NCBI RefSeq assembly: GCF_001421485.1
Contig: NZ_LMKK01000003.1
Coordinates: forward strand, 496,001-560,000
DNA length: 64,000 bases
Reading direction: 5' to 3'
Source of the DNA: Agreia sp. Leaf210
GTDB lineage: Bacteria; Actinomycetota; Actinomycetes; Actinomycetales; Microbacteriaceae
Position 1 is the stretch's first letter. Each line of letters starts with the position of its first letter. Positions 46,203 through 56,664 of this stretch are shown in pieces. Under the pieces are notes generated by a model. That model searched no databases. It saw nothing but the letters and a program-made list of their open reading frames with translations, and was not told the DNA's origin. The position numbers were made by a program, and so were the translations under genes.

Positions 46203-46496
46203 ATGGCAACTGATTACGACGCTCCGCGCAAGAACGACGACGATTCGGAGTCGATTGAAGCGCTCAAAGAGCGCGTTCCAGACAAGATGTCTGGTGTCGT
46301 AGATGTTGACGATTCCGACAACCCCGGCGGTTTCGAGCTGCCGGGCGCCGACCTCTCCGACCTCGACCTCGACGTCGTCGTCCTGCCCCCGCAGGCCGAC
46401 GAATTCACCTGCGTCAACTGCTTCCTCGTGAAGCACCGTTCGCAGATCGATCACGAAGAGAAGCTCGGTCCGATCTGCGTGGAGTGCGCTGCCTGA
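46203..46496 (+). CDS. DUF4193 protein
   Basis: A 97-aa acidic protein of the actinobacterial DUF4193 family. An Asp/Glu-rich N-terminal half is followed by the C-terminal zinc-ribbon-like motif FTCVNCFLVKHRSQ...GPICVECA, with two CxxC pairs. Conserved next to sepH, dut and DUF3093 across actinobacteria, with unknown function (it may associate with the transcription machinery, which I cannot show). It is divergent from sepH. Confidence 0.95.
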   Translation: MATDYDAPRKNDDDSESIEALKERVPDKMSGVVDVDDSDNPGGFELPGADLSDLDLDVVVLPPQADEFTCVNCFLVKHRSQIDHEEKLGPICVECAA

Positions 46497-46526
46497 CGCA
46501 GAGCACAGCACGCACGGCCCCGCCGC

Positions 46527-46958
46527 CTAGGCGGACAGAGCAGCCGTCAACCCCTCGGGATTCCGGGACGACACGAGCCAGTACGGCGTCGGGTCGTCCG
46601 GATCCTCGAGGGGTATTTTTACGACCGGATCCACCCAGCCTCGAAGGCAGAGCCAGGCACGCGCATCGAGGCGCTGACCGCGCTGCAGAGTGGCTGCACC
46701 GCCTCTGTAGACCGACGGCGTTCCGAGCAACTCGACGGGAATCCGAGCCTTGCCCGCGGTCAGCATCCCGTCCCGCACCTCGATGACCGGGGCGAGGACG
46801 ATGAAGATTCCCGCCAGTCCGACGAAGAGGACGCCGGCCGCGATGACTCCGGCGACGATGTTCACGGGCGCCAGCACGAGGATGCTCGCGGGTATGACGA
46901 GCGCGGTGGCGAGATAGATCCAGATTGAGGGCCAGAGCCGCTCACGATACGAAGACAT
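46527..46958 (-). CDS. DUF3093 membrane protein
   Basis: A 143-aa protein with two adjacent membrane segments (about residues 12-34 and 37-57) and a C-terminal domain ending PYWLVSSRNPEGL, the DUF3093 pattern. Its ATG is 41 nt from the divergent dut start, so the two share a compact promoter region. Function unknown. Confidence 0.93.
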   Translation of the reverse strand: MSSYRERLWPSIWIYLATALVIPASILVLAPVNIVAGVIAAGVLFVGLAGIFIVLAPVIEVRDGMLTAGKARIPVELLGTPSVYRGGAATLQRGQRLDARAWLCLRGWVDPVVKIPLEDPDDPTPYWLVSSRNPEGLTAALSA

Positions 46959-46998
46959 GCACCTATTCGATCAGACAAACTGCACTACCCTCGACTGC

Positions 46999-47487
46999 GT
47001 GACCCAGTCAGTCGAAGTTCTCATCCAGGCCGCCGATGTTCCCAGCTACTCGCATCCCGGTGATGCGGGTGCCGATCTCACATCCGCCGAGGCTCTGACG
47101 CTGACGCCTGGTGAGCGTCGCCTGGTGGGAACGGGAGTCAGCATCGCCCTTCCCGACGGCTTCGTGGCTTTCGTCGTCCCGCGCAGCGGACTCGCGGCGA
47201 AGCACGGCATCACGATCGTCAACGCACCGGGCACGATCGACGCCGGATACCGGGGCGAGATCAAGGTGGCACTCCTGAATACCGACAGCACCGTGCCGTA
47301 CGATATCGGCGTCGGGGATCGCATCGCCCAGCTCATCGTTATGCCGGTCTCCCGGGCGGTCTTCATTCCCGTCGACACCCTTCCCGGCAGCGACAGGGGA
47401 GCAGGGGGATTCGGTTCGACCGGGTACTCCGCGTCTCGTTCGACCGAGGGGCCCACAGCATCCGAATCACAAGGAGAGAACGCATGA
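46999..47487 (+). CDS. dut: dUTP diphosphatase
   Basis: Dut hydrolyses dUTP to dUMP, keeping uracil out of DNA and supplying thymidylate synthesis. The 162-aa protein has all five trimeric dUTPase motifs: HPGDAGADL, motif 2 in ALPDGFV, PRSGLA, the active-site GTIDAGYRGEIK, and GAGGFGSTG near the C-terminus. A TACCCT -10 box at 46986-46991 lies 7 nt before the GTG at 46999, so this internal GTG, not the ATG at 46957, is the start of a leaderless mRNA. It overlaps the downstream DUF3710 gene by 4 nt. Confidence 0.95.
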   Translation: MTQSVEVLIQAADVPSYSHPGDAGADLTSAEALTLTPGERRLVGTGVSIALPDGFVAFVVPRSGLAAKHGITIVNAPGTIDAGYRGEIKVALLNTDSTVPYDIGVGDRIAQLIVMPVSRAVFIPVDTLPGSDRGAGGFGSTGYSASRSTEGPTASESQGENA

Positions 47488-48155
47488 GCGATCTGCAGAA
47501 GCCGAACGACGACGCAGCCGTCGAGTCGATCGACGAGATCGAAGATCAGGAGCCGCTCGACACAAAGTCGGCACCTGAGAATCGCGCTGAAGAAGGACCG
47601 TTCGACGCGGACGAGGCGAACCCCGCTCGCCCGTACGTCGACCTCGGCGGCCTCAAGATCCTTCCGCGCGAAGGGCTCCATCTGCGACTCGAGGTCGAAG
47701 AGGGAACGAATCGCGTCGTGGCCGTAGGCCTCGACTACGCAGGATCGACCCTGCAGGTGCAGGCCTTCGCCGCTCCCCGGTCGACGGGGCTCTGGCACGA
47801 GATCCGCGCTCAGATCGAAGACCAGATCATCAAGCAGGGCGGCACGAGCACGGAACGCGAAGGCGCTTTCGGCCCGGAGCTCGTGGGAGAAGTTCCCGTC
47901 GCAGCGGGCGCATCCGCGGACGCCTCTCCATCGTCGCGCCTCGCGCGCTTCGTCGGCGTCGACGGACCGCGCTGGTTCCTTCGCGGCGTCATCGCCGGAG
48001 AGGCGCTCACAAACCCCGCCGCCGAGCTCGCGATCGAAGAGCTCTTCAGGAGCGTCGTCGTCGTGCGCGGAACCCAGCCGATGCCCCCGCGCGACCTCAT
48101 TCCTCTCAACATGCCCAAGACGGCCGCGACGGCCACGCCTCCCACGAGCGCCTGA
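47484..48155 (+). CDS. DUF3710 protein
   Basis: A 223-aa protein of the DUF3710 family. A disordered acidic N-terminus (about 1-45) precedes a beta-rich domain with YVDLGGLKILP and FVGVDGPRWFLRGVIAG. It begins with an ATGA overlap with dut and ends with a 1-nt overlap with the DUF3159 gene, the standard actinobacterial order, so the three are probably one operon. Function unknown. Confidence 0.94.
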   Translation: MSDLQKPNDDAAVESIDEIEDQEPLDTKSAPENRAEEGPFDADEANPARPYVDLGGLKILPREGLHLRLEVEEGTNRVVAVGLDYAGSTLQVQAFAAPRSTGLWHEIRAQIEDQIIKQGGTSTEREGAFGPELVGEVPVAAGASADASPSSRLARFVGVDGPRWFLRGVIAGEALTNPAAELAIEELFRSVVVVRGTQPMPPRDLIPLNMPKTAATATPPTSA

Positions 48156-48880
48156 TGTCCGATCCGCAGTCCGACGACCGCGCGCCGGCCCCGAGCCTGT
48201 CGCAGACATTCGCGGATGCGGCACGGAGGGCAGGAATCGGCCAGGTGACGCCGGGGGAGACTCCCACGGCGGCGTCGCTCATCCGTGCCATCGGGGGAGT
48301 GCGAGGACTCGTCGAGTCTCTTCTCCCCGGGCTCGCGTTCCTCGTCATCTATACGGTGACGAGCGATCTCACCCCGAGCGTCGTCGCACCCGTCATCGTG
48401 GCGGTGGGATTCATCATCGTCAGAGCGGTCACTCGCAGCCCCGTCATGCCCGCCGTGACCGGCCTCCTGGGCGTCGCCATCTCGGCCGCCCTCGCGCTCT
48501 TCACCGGCCGGGCCGAAGACAACTTCCTCCCCGGCCTCATCATCAACGCGATCAGCATCGTCGTGCTTCTCATCTCGATCATCGTCCGATGGCCGCTCAT
48601 CGGTGTCATCGTGGGTCTGCTCACCGGCGACTCGACCGGGTGGAGGTCGGACCGGGCGAAGTTCAGGGTCGTCCTCGTCGCCACCTGGTGCTGGGTCGGG
48701 CTCTTCGCCCTGCGCCTGGGCGTCGAGGGACCTCTCTACCTCGCGGGCCAGGCTGCAGCCCTGGGTTCGGTCAAATTGATCCTCGGCGTACCGCTCTACG
48801 CGGCCATGCTGTGGGTCACCTGGCTGCTCGTCCGAACCGCGTTCGGACATGGCAAGAGCGAGACCGACACCCGCGTCTGA
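48155..48880 (+). CDS. DUF3159 membrane protein
   Basis: A 241-aa integral membrane protein of the DUF3159 family with about five hydrophobic segments. It starts with an Ala/Pro-rich tail and the LIRAIGGVRGLVESLLPGLAF segment that marks the family. It is the last gene of the dut operon. Possible transport or envelope role unproven. Confidence 0.93.
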   Translation: MSDPQSDDRAPAPSLSQTFADAARRAGIGQVTPGETPTAASLIRAIGGVRGLVESLLPGLAFLVIYTVTSDLTPSVVAPVIVAVGFIIVRAVTRSPVMPAVTGLLGVAISAALALFTGRAEDNFLPGLIINAISIVVLLISIIVRWPLIGVIVGLLTGDSTGWRSDRAKFRVVLVATWCWVGLFALRLGVEGPLYLAGQAAALGSVKLILGVPLYAAMLWVTWLLVRTAFGHGKSETDTRV

Positions 48881-48912
48881 ACGCGTGCATCACCATTTGC
48901 GGTGTTACGATT

Positions 48913-48930
48913 TATCTTGACGTCAAGATA
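48913..48930. promoter_or_regulatory. 18-bp perfect palindromic operator upstream of aconitase
   Basis: TATCTTGACGTCAAGATA is perfectly symmetric about position 48921/48922. It lies 116 nt upstream of the acnA start. The TTGA half-sites resemble those bound by MarR-family regulators, but the protein that binds it is unknown. Confidence 0.75.
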
Positions 48931-48970
48931 CATGCGGGCACTCGCACCGAGGCCCACCGCGACCGAGCGG

Positions 48971-48989
48971 TTAGGTTAGCCTTGCTAGC
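48971..48989 (+). promoter_or_regulatory. DtxR/IdeR-like half box overlapping the acnA promoter
   Basis: TTAGGTTAGCCTTGCTAGC matches the left twelve bases of the iron-regulator consensus TTAGGTTAGSCTAACCTAA, but the right arm is poor. The same bases contain TAGGTT, a possible -10 box. Confidence 0.45.
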
Positions 48990-49045
48990 CCTCGAGCGTT
49001 CCGCGGGACAAAGATTGACTTCAGGAGCTCGAAGGAGAAGGCGAC

Positions 49046-51865
49046 GTGTCGAAAGTCAACAGCTTTGGATCGAAAGATCAACTGAAGGTCGGAAACGACT
49101 CATACGAGGTTTATCGCATCGATAAGGTCCCCGGTTACGAGAAACTTCCCTTCAGTCTGAAGGTGCTTCTCGAGAACCTCCTGCGCACCGAGGACGGCGG
49201 CAACATCACCGCGGAGCACATCGAGGCCATCGGCAACTGGGTTCCGACGTCGGAGCCCGACACCGAGATCCAGTTCACCCCGGCCCGCGTCGTAATGCAG
49301 GACTTCACCGGCGTTCCCTGCATCGTCGACCTGGCCACCATGCGTGAAGCCGTCGGCAGCCTGGGTGGAGACCCCACCAAGATCAACCCGCTCGCACCCG
49401 CGGAGATGGTGATCGACCACTCCGTCATCGCCGATCTCTTCGGCTCCGACGACGCTCTCGAGCGCAACGTCGAACTCGAGTACGAGCGCAACGGCGAGCG
49501 GTACCAGTTCCTGCGCTGGGGACAGACCGCGTTCGACGACTTCAAGGTCGTCCCGCCGGGAACGGGAATCGTCCACCAGGTCAACATCGAGTACCTGGCA
49601 CGTGTCACGATGACCCGCGAGGTCGACGGTGTCCTCCGCGCCTACCCCGACACGTGCGTGGGCACCGACTCCCACACCACCATGGTCAACGGCCTCGGTG
49701 TGCTGGGCTGGGGCGTCGGAGGCATTGAGGCAGAGGCCGCCATGCTCGGCCAGCCCGTCTCGATGCTCATCCCCAAGGTCGTCGGCTTCAAGCTCTCCGG
49801 GGCGATCCCCACCGGCGTCACCGCGACCGACGTCGTGCTCACCATCACGCAGATGCTGCGCAAGCACGGAGTCGTCGGCAAGTTCGTCGAGTTCTACGGT
49901 GCGGGTGTCGCCGAGGTCCCTCTTGCGAACCGCGCCACCATCGGAAACATGAGCCCTGAGTTCGGTTCCACCGCGGCCATGTTCCCGATCGACGACGTGA
50001 CCCTCGACTATCTGCGGCTCACGGGCCGCAGCGAGGAGCAGGTCAAGCTCGTCGAGGCGTACTCCAAGCTGCAGACACTCTGGCACGACCCGAGTGTCGA
50101 GCCGGTCTTCAGCGAGTACCTCGAACTCGACCTGGCCACCGTGGTGCCCTCCATCGCCGGCCCCAAGCGCCCCCAGGACCGCATCGAGCTGAGCGAGTCG
50201 AAGAACCAGTTCGAGCACGACCTGAACGACTACGCCCGTGTCGAACACGACATCGTCGATCTCGTCGGTACCGGCTCCTTCCCCGCATCAGATCCCGGTG
50301 AACTGTCGCCGGAGGATGCAGACCCGTCGCACAGCCACAGCCACTCGCACTCGAGCCATGCACCCAAGACCGTGTCCAAGCCCACGGTCGTATCGCTCGA
50401 CGACGGCACGAACTTCACGCTCGACCACGGCGCCGTCGCCATCGCGGCGATCACGTCGTGCACGAACACGTCGAACCCGTCCGTCATGCTGGCCGCCGGC
50501 CTCCTGGCTCGGAACGCCAGCCAGAAGGGCCTCAAGGCGAAGCCGTGGGTGAAGACCACGCTCGCGCCCGGATCGAAGGTCGTCACGGACTACTACGAGA
50601 AGGCGGGCCTCACGTCGTACCTCGAGGATCTCGGCTTCTACACCGTCGGCTACGGCTGCACCACGTGTATCGGTAACTCCGGTCCGCTGCTCGAGGAGAT
50701 CTCCTCCGCTGTGCAGGACAACGACCTCGCCGTCACCGCCGTCCTCTCCGGAAACCGCAACTTCGAGGGTCGAATCAATCCCGACGTGAAGATGAACTAC
50801 CTGGCGTCGCCGCCCCTGGTCATCGCCTACGCTCTCGCCGGGTCGATGAACTTCGACTTCGAGACGGATGCTCTCGGAACCGACAACGACGGCAACGACG
50901 TCTTCTTGAAGGACATCTGGCCCGACGCCGCCGAGGTGCAGTCGACGATCGACTCGTCGATCGACACGGACATGTTCCAGCACGAGTACGCGGGTGTCTT
51001 CGACGGAGACGAGCGCTGGCGTTCGCTTCCCACACCCGAGGGCGCGACCTTCGAGTGGGATTCCGAATCGACCTACGTCCGGAAGCCTCCGTACTTCGAC
51101 GGCATGACCATGGAGACGACTCCGGTCACCGACATCGTCAACGCTCGTGTCCTCGCCAAGCTCGGCGACTCCGTCACCACCGACCACATCAGCCCGGCCG
51201 GATCGATCAAGGGCGACAGCCCCGCCGGCCGCTACCTCGACGAGCACGGCGTCGACCGCAAGGACTACAACTCCTACGGTTCGCGTCGTGGAAACCACGA
51301 GGTGATGATCCGCGGAACCTTCGCGAACATCCGGCTCAAGAACCAGCTGCTCGATGGCGTCGAGGGTGGTTACACCCGCGACTTCACGCAGGCCGACGGA
51401 CCCCAGTCGTTCATCTACGACGCCGCGCAGAACTACGCGGCCTCATCGACGCCGCTAGTGATCTTCGGCGGCAAGGAGTACGGCTCCGGCTCGTCGCGCG
51501 ACTGGGCGGCGAAGGGCACGAGCCTCCTCGGCGTCAAGGCCGTGATCACCGAGAGCTTCGAGCGCATCCACCGTTCGAACCTGATCGGCATGGGCGTCGT
51601 CCCGCTGCAGTTCCCCGCCGGAGAGTCCTGGGCCTCGCTCGGACTCGACGGAACCGAGATCGTCAGCATCGCGGGCATCGAACAGCTCAACGACGGAGTC
51701 ACCCCGCGCACTGTGCGCGTGACGGCCACGCCGAGCGAGCAGTCGCCCGAGGGTAAGCAGATCGTCGAGTTCGACGCCGTCGTGCGCATCGACACCCCTG
51801 GCGAAGCGGACTACTACCGCAACGGCGGGATCCTGCAGTACGTTCTGCGGAGCCTCGTCGCCTGA
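49046..51865 (+). CDS. acnA: Aconitate hydratase A
   Basis: AcnA interconverts citrate and isocitrate in the TCA cycle using a [4Fe-4S] cluster. The 939-aa protein has the citrate-site segment [21 protein letters not shown] and the cluster cysteines ([11 protein letters not shown] and [14 protein letters not shown]). The swivel domain contains [12 protein letters not shown] and [18 protein letters not shown] His/Ser-rich stretch (50330-50359, [10 protein letters not shown]) is inserted before the central domain. The GTG start has GAAGGAGAAG 7 nt upstream. A palindrome and an iron-box-like half-site lie upstream, and a terminator hairpin follows the stop. Confidence 0.97.
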   Translation: MSKVNSFGSKDQLKVGNDSYEVYRIDKVPGYEKLPFSLKVLLENLLRTEDGGNITAEHIEAIGNWVPTSEPDTEIQFTPARVVMQDFTGVPCIVDLATMREAVGSLGGDPTKINPLAPAEMVIDHSVIADLFGSDDALERNVELEYERNGERYQFLRWGQTAFDDFKVVPPGTGIVHQVNIEYLARVTMTREVDGVLRAYPDTCVGTDSHTTMVNGLGVLGWGVGGIEAEAAMLGQPVSMLIPKVVGFKLSGAIPTGVTATDVVLTITQMLRKHGVVGKFVEFYGAGVAEVPLANRATIGNMSPEFGSTAAMFPIDDVTLDYLRLTGRSEEQVKLVEAYSKLQTLWHDPSVEPVFSEYLELDLATVVPSIAGPKRPQDRIELSESKNQFEHDLNDYARVEHDIVDLVGTGSFPASDPGELSPEDADPSHSHSHSHSSHAPKTVSKPTVVSLDDGTNFTLDHGAVAIAAITSCTNTSNPSVMLAAGLLARNASQKGLKAKPWVKTTLAPGSKVVTDYYEKAGLTSYLEDLGFYTVGYGCTTCIGNSGPLLEEISSAVQDNDLAVTAVLSGNRNFEGRINPDVKMNYLASPPLVIAYALAGSMNFDFETDALGTDNDGNDVFLKDIWPDAAEVQSTIDSSIDTDMFQHEYAGVFDGDERWRSLPTPEGATFEWDSESTYVRKPPYFDGMTMETTPVTDIVNARVLAKLGDSVTTDHISPAGSIKGDSPAGRYLDEHGVDRKDYNSYGSRRGNHEVMIRGTFANIRLKNQLLDGVEGGYTRDFTQADGPQSFIYDAAQNYAASSTPLVIFGGKEYGSGSSRDWAAKGTSLLGVKAVITESFERIHRSNLIGMGVVPLQFPAGESWASLGLDGTEIVSIAGIEQLNDGVTPRTVRVTATPSEQSPEGKQIVEFDAVVRIDTPGEADYYRNGGILQYVLRSLVA

Positions 51866-51873
51866 TTGAACCT

Positions 51874-51916
51874 GAGCGCCCTCGCTGGATGCGTCATAGC
51901 ATCCTCGAGGGCGCTC
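51874..51916 (+). terminator. Terminator after acnA
   Basis: An 11-bp stem GAGCGCCCTCG/CGAGGGCGCTC is extended across a small asymmetric bulge by GATGC/GCATC, with a 6-nt loop. It starts 9 nt after the acnA stop codon. Confidence 0.8.
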
Positions 51917-52001
51917 CGTCGTTCCGAGCGGTCGTCGGAACGATCCGTCATAGACTCGAACGAGGGGCCGATCGGTCCTCACGAATGGAAGGGCCGTCTG
52001 C

Positions 52002-53939
52002 ATGAGCCTGCTGGAGAACATCTCAGGTCCCCGGGATCTCGACGCTCTCAGTCAGGAGCAGCTCGTTCAGCTCGCTGCCGAGATCCGCCAGTTCCTGGTT
52101 GCCGAGGTATCGAAGACCGGGGGACACCTGGGTCCCAATCTCGGTGTCGTCGAGACGACCTTGGCCATTCACCGCGTATTCGATTCGCCACGTGACGCGA
52201 TCGTCTTCGACACCGGCCACCAGTCCTACGTGCACAAGCTCCTGACGGGCCGACAAGACTTCTCCCGGCTCCGCCAGCAGGGTGGCCTCGCAGGCTACCC
52301 GCAGCGCTCAGAGAGCGAGCACGACGTCGTCGAGAGCTCGCACGCGTCGAGTTCGCTCTCGTGGGCCGACGGCATCTCCCGGGCCTTCGAGATGACGGGC
52401 CAGAACGACCGTCACGTCATCGCCGTCGTCGGCGACGGCGCCCTCACCGGCGGCATGACGTGGGAGGCTCTCAACAACATCAGCGACGACAACACGCGCA
52501 AACTGGTGATCGTCGTGAACGACAACGGTCGCTCCTATGCTCCGACTATCGGAGGCATGGCGCGCTACCTGAACTCCGTTCGCACCAACACCAAGTACCG
52601 CAACCTGCACCAGTCGTCGCGCGAGCTCTTCGATCGCTTCGGTGGGCCGGGCCGCGCGATCTACCGCGGCATCCGCGGTGGCACCCACGGATTCCTGAGC
52701 CGTTTCTCGAACAACGAGGCGCTCTATTCCAACCTCGACATCAAGTACATCGGCCCCATCCACGGTCACGACCTGCAGGCCATGCAGGAGGCCCTGCTGC
52801 AGGCGAAGCGATACGCCCAGCCAGTGATCGTGCACGCCATCACAGAGAAGGGCCGTGGCTACGAGCCCGCCCTGAGCGACATCGCCGACCAGTTCCACGC
52901 GGTAGGCCAGATCGACCCTGAGACCGGCGAGGCTCTGGGGGGCCCGAGCGCTCCGTCGTGGACGGGCGTGTTCAGCGACGAGATCGTCGCTCTGGCCGAG
53001 AAGGACCCCACGATCGTGGGCATCACCGCGGCCATGTTGCGTCCGACCGGATTGCACAAGCTGGCGGAGCGATTCCCCGCCCGCGTCTTCGACGTCGGCA
53101 TCGCCGAACAGCACGCCGTCACGTCCGCCGCCGGGCTGGCCTTCGGCGGGCTCCACCCCGTGGTCGCCGTCTACGCCACGTTCATCAACCGCGCGTTCGA
53201 CCAGGTGCTGATGGATGTCGCGCTGCACCGTGCCGGCGTGACGTTCGTTCTCGACAGGGCCGGCGTGACAGGTCCCGATGGGCCGAGCCATCACGGCATG
53301 TGGGATCTCGCGATCCTGCAGGTCGTTCCGAACATTCGCTTGAGCGCGCCACGCGACGCCGAGAGGCTCCGCGAGGAGCTGGGCGAGGCGGTGGCCGTCT
53401 CTGGCGGACCCACGGTCGTGCGGTTCCCCAAGGGCAGCGTGGGCGAGGAGATCGCCGCCGTACGCCGCCTCGACGACGGTGTCGACGTGCTCGTCGAGCA
53501 CGAGCGCAAGGACGTGCTGATCGTGACCGTCGGCCCGATGGCCAGTACAGGCCTCGAGGTGGCCGAAAGGCTCGCCGCGCAGGGTATCGGTTCGACGGTG
53601 ATCGATCCACGCTGGGTCGTTCCTGTTCCGCGCAGTGTGCTCGACCTCGCCGCCGAGCACCGCATCGTGATCTCGATCGAAGACGGCATCCGCGTCGGCG
53701 GGGTCGGAACGAGGATCAGACAGGATCTTCGAGAGGCGGGCATCGATACCGCGGTCACCGAGCTGGGGCTACCAGACGAGTTCTTGGATCACGCGGAACG
53801 CGCGCAGATCATGGAGCGGGTCGGCCTCACCCCACAGCACATCGCGCGCGACGTCGTGGCCCAGGTGCTCGGCAGCAAGATTCCGATCGCGCGCCCCCTC
53901 GAGGGCGAGAACGAGAACGAGAGCCGCATCACCCGCTAG
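52002..53939 (+). CDS. dxs: 1-deoxy-D-xylulose-5-phosphate synthase
   Basis: DXS condenses pyruvate and glyceraldehyde-3-phosphate with thiamine diphosphate, the first step of the MEP isoprenoid pathway. At 645 aa it has full length. Motifs are [30 protein letters not shown] (ThDP), [11 protein letters not shown] and the C-terminal transketolase domain. A TAGACT box at 51951-51956 probably sets the start site of a short leader. The stop overlaps the convergent DHFR-like gene by 4 nt. No other MEP gene is in the window. Confidence 0.96.
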   Translation: MSLLENISGPRDLDALSQEQLVQLAAEIRQFLVAEVSKTGGHLGPNLGVVETTLAIHRVFDSPRDAIVFDTGHQSYVHKLLTGRQDFSRLRQQGGLAGYPQRSESEHDVVESSHASSSLSWADGISRAFEMTGQNDRHVIAVVGDGALTGGMTWEALNNISDDNTRKLVIVVNDNGRSYAPTIGGMARYLNSVRTNTKYRNLHQSSRELFDRFGGPGRAIYRGIRGGTHGFLSRFSNNEALYSNLDIKYIGPIHGHDLQAMQEALLQAKRYAQPVIVHAITEKGRGYEPALSDIADQFHAVGQIDPETGEALGGPSAPSWTGVFSDEIVALAEKDPTIVGITAAMLRPTGLHKLAERFPARVFDVGIAEQHAVTSAAGLAFGGLHPVVAVYATFINRAFDQVLMDVALHRAGVTFVLDRAGVTGPDGPSHHGMWDLAILQVVPNIRLSAPRDAERLREELGEAVAVSGGPTVVRFPKGSVGEEIAAVRRLDDGVDVLVEHERKDVLIVTVGPMASTGLEVAERLAAQGIGSTVIDPRWVVPVPRSVLDLAAEHRIVISIEDGIRVGGVGTRIRQDLREAGIDTAVTELGLPDEFLDHAERAQIMERVGLTPQHIARDVVAQVLGSKIPIARPLEGENENESRITR

Positions 53940-54481
53940 TCGTCACCGGGTGTCGACACCGCATAGCTGAGCTCGATCGCGCCCTGCCCGAGGGGTGCGG
54001 TCGAGACGAGGTGGAGGTGTCGAAGGTCTTTGACGGGCAGCAGCGGCACGCCCGAGCCGAGGATCACCGGCATCAGGGTGACGATCATCGCATCGAGACG
54101 GTCTGCAGCCGCGAACTGAGCGGCGATATCACCGCCTCCGACGATCCACGTCGATCGCTCGCCTGCCAGTGCGTCGAGCTCGGCTGCCACCGCCTCGATG
54201 TCGCCGCGCCTGAACCGGATGTCTGCTCCGGCTGCAGCGAGGGGAAGGTCGCGGTGCGTCAGCACCACGGTGGGCACCGTGTACGGCCAGTCATCGGGAG
54301 ACTCAGTCAGCAGGAACTCGTAGGTTCTCGACCCCATGACGATCGAACCGACTCCGGAGAGGAATCGTCGATACGCGTCGTCGAAGTCTGCCGTGCCGAA
54401 ACGGAGCAACCAGTCGATGCGGTTGTCTGAGTCGGCGATGAACCCGTCGAGGGTGCTCGCCACGTAGTACTGAAAGGTCAT
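53936..54481 (-). CDS. DHFR/RibD-C family reductase
   Basis: A 181-aa protein of the dihydrofolate-reductase-like RibD C-terminal family. It has an N-terminal YYVASTLDGFIAD segment, the MGSRTYEFLL helix and the cofactor-binding glycine motif WIVGGGDIAAQF, ending with the VPLLPVKDL-HLHLV pattern. The NADPH site looks intact, but the substrate is unknown; it is not the housekeeping folate enzyme. TAGTCT lies 7 nt upstream of the ATG (plus-strand 54489-54494), suggesting leaderless initiation. Confidence 0.9.
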   Translation of the reverse strand: MTFQYYVASTLDGFIADSDNRIDWLLRFGTADFDDAYRRFLSGVGSIVMGSRTYEFLLTESPDDWPYTVPTVVLTHRDLPLAAAGADIRFRRGDIEAVAAELDALAGERSTWIVGGGDIAAQFAAADRLDAMIVTLMPVILGSGVPLLPVKDLRHLHLVSTAPLGQGAIELSYAVSTPGDD

Positions 54482-54519
54482 GCCTCACAGACTAGGACGA
54501 GCCCCCGACGGTCATGCCG

Positions 54520-56664
54520 CTAGTCGGTGCCGACGATCGGCGGGTGGTGGAACGTGTCTCCGAACACCCGCTCGCTCGCTCCTACACGGTCGAGATACGG
54601 CGTCGCTCCACCCATCTGGAACGGGTAGCCCGCGCCGAGGATGAGGCAGAGGTCGATGTCTTCGGGCGCGTGCACGACCTCGTCATCGAGCATCCTCTTG
54701 ATCTCGTCGGCGAGACCGTCCTCGACCCGGCGCAGGAGGTCCGCCTCGGTGAGGGCCGTTCCGCCAGGTCCACCATCGGTGACGATCTTCACGGCCTTCT
54801 TGTCGAAGCCCTTGATCGCGCCCTTGGAGTCGCGATCGAAGATCTTGCCGTGCTCTGCAAGCCTGTGCAGATTCGTGCTCTCGAAGAACCGGTCGGGGAA
54901 GGCAGCATGATGCGTGTCGAGCACGTGCGCCCCCACCTTGAGACCGACGAGCTCGAGCAGTTCGAACGGCGTCATGGGCAATCCGAAGGGCTTGAGGGCA
55001 TTGTCGACGACCTCGAACGGCGTCCCGGTGTCGACGGCGTGCATGGCCTCACCGAGCAGCTTCGCCAGGATGCGGTTGACGACGAATCCTGGCGTGTCAC
55101 GGGTGATGACAGCGTTCTTGCGCAGCTTCGCGGCGATGACCATCGCCGTGCTCAAGGTGGACTCGTCGGTCGCCGGCGTGTTCACGACCTCGATCAGCGG
55201 CATCACGGCCACCGGGTTGAAGAAGTGGAAGCCGACGAGCCGCTCCGGGTGGGCGAGTTTCGCACCGATCTCTTCCACCGACAACGACGACGTGTTGGTC
55301 GCGAGCACTGCCGTGTCAGAGATGTACTTCTCGACGTCGGCGAAGACATCCTGCTTGACGCCGAGCTCTTCGAAGACGGCCTCGATGACCCAGTCGGCGT
55401 CGGCGAAGTCCGCCTTGTTCGTCGTGCCCGACACCAGAGCGCTGAGCCGGTTGGCCTCGTCTGCGCCGATGCGGCCCTTGTCTTTGAGAGCGGTGATCTC
55501 GTCGCGAATGTAGGCGAGACCCTTGTCGACGCGGGCCTGGTCGAGATCGGTGATCACGACGGGAACGCGCAGCCGACGCACGAAGAGGAGCGCGAACTGG
55601 CTGGCCATGAGCCCGGCGCCGATGACGCCCACCTTGGTGACCGGCTTGGCGAGGGCCTTGTCCGGTGCGCCGGCCGGCCGCTTCGCCCTCTTCTGCACGA
55701 GGTTGAACGAGTAGATGCTCGCGCGGAACTGATCCCCGGAGATCAGGTCTGCGAGAACATCGTCTTCACGCGCGAAACCCTCCTCCGCCGATCCCGACTT
55801 CGCCGCCTTCAGCAGGTCGAGCGCGGCGTACGGTGAGGCGGCGACCGTGCCGATCTTCGACTCGAGCATCTTGCGCGCGATCGAGATCGCGGCATCCCAT
55901 TTGACGAGGCGCTCGAGCTTGCCGGGCGCGTTGGGGCGCGAGACCGTGACGCGTCCCGTCAGTACGCCGTCCGCCCAGACGAGGGACTGCTCCAGATAAG
56001 AGGCGGGTGGGAAGATCGCGTCGGCGATACCGAGGTCGAAGGCCTGCTGGCCCTTCAGCGTGCGGTTGTTCTTCAGCGGATTCTCGACGACGACCTTGAG
56101 GGCGTTCTCGATGCCGATGAGGTTGGGCAGGAGATACGCGCCGCCCCAGCCCGGGATGATGCCGAGGAACACCTCGGGAAGCGCCAGCGCCGGGATGGAG
56201 GAATCGATGGTGCGGTAGTCGGCCGCGAGGGCCACCTCGACACCGCCGCCCAGTGCCAAACCGTTGATGAAGGCGAACGTGGGCACGCCGATCGTGGCCA
56301 TCTTGCCGAAGGTGAAGTGCCCGAGCTGCGCCATCTGCTTGGCCAGCTCGCGGTTGGGGATGTCGCCGACCTTCGACAGGTCGGCACCGGCGGCGAGGAT
56401 GTAGGGCTTTCCGGTGACGGCGACGGCGTGGATCTCGCCGGCGGACGCCCGCACGGCGAGGGCATCGAGGGTCGCTCCATACTCGAGTAGCGAGTTGGGC
56501 CCCAGGGTGGACGGACGCGTGTGGTCACGATCGTTGTCGAGCGTGATCAAGGCGAGCACCTTGCCACTCGGCAGCGGGATATCGCGGACGTACGAGTGGG
56601 TGACGACCTCGTCGGCCGACAGCTCGGCCAGAGAGGAGAAGTCGATCGTGGAGTAGTCGGTCAT
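54520..56664 (-). CDS. fadB: Fatty-acid oxidation multifunctional protein (FadB/FadJ type)
   Basis: A 714-aa fusion of an enoyl-CoA hydratase domain and a 3-hydroxyacyl-CoA dehydrogenase. The hydratase part has the LAAGADLSKVGD segment and INGLALGGGVEVALAADYR. The dehydrogenase starts at the NAD motif KVGVIGAGLMASQFALL (about residue 350) and contains VGFHFFNPVAVMPLIEV. It performs the middle two steps of beta-oxidation. The ATG at 56664 overlaps the stop of fadA, so the thiolase and this subunit are made from one operon. Longer upstream frames lack similarity. Confidence 0.94.
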   Translation of the reverse strand: MTDYSTIDFSSLAELSADEVVTHSYVRDIPLPSGKVLALITLDNDRDHTRPSTLGPNSLLEYGATLDALAVRASAGEIHAVAVTGKPYILAAGADLSKVGDIPNRELAKQMAQLGHFTFGKMATIGVPTFAFINGLALGGGVEVALAADYRTIDSSIPALALPEVFLGIIPGWGGAYLLPNLIGIENALKVVVENPLKNNRTLKGQQAFDLGIADAIFPPASYLEQSLVWADGVLTGRVTVSRPNAPGKLERLVKWDAAISIARKMLESKIGTVAASPYAALDLLKAAKSGSAEEGFAREDDVLADLISGDQFRASIYSFNLVQKRAKRPAGAPDKALAKPVTKVGVIGAGLMASQFALLFVRRLRVPVVITDLDQARVDKGLAYIRDEITALKDKGRIGADEANRLSALVSGTTNKADFADADWVIEAVFEELGVKQDVFADVEKYISDTAVLATNTSSLSVEEIGAKLAHPERLVGFHFFNPVAVMPLIEVVNTPATDESTLSTAMVIAAKLRKNAVITRDTPGFVVNRILAKLLGEAMHAVDTGTPFEVVDNALKPFGLPMTPFELLELVGLKVGAHVLDTHHAAFPDRFFESTNLHRLAEHGKIFDRDSKGAIKGFDKKAVKIVTDGGPGGTALTEADLLRRVEDGLADEIKRMLDDEVVHAPEDIDLCLILGAGYPFQMGGATPYLDRVGASERVFGDTFHHPPIVGTD

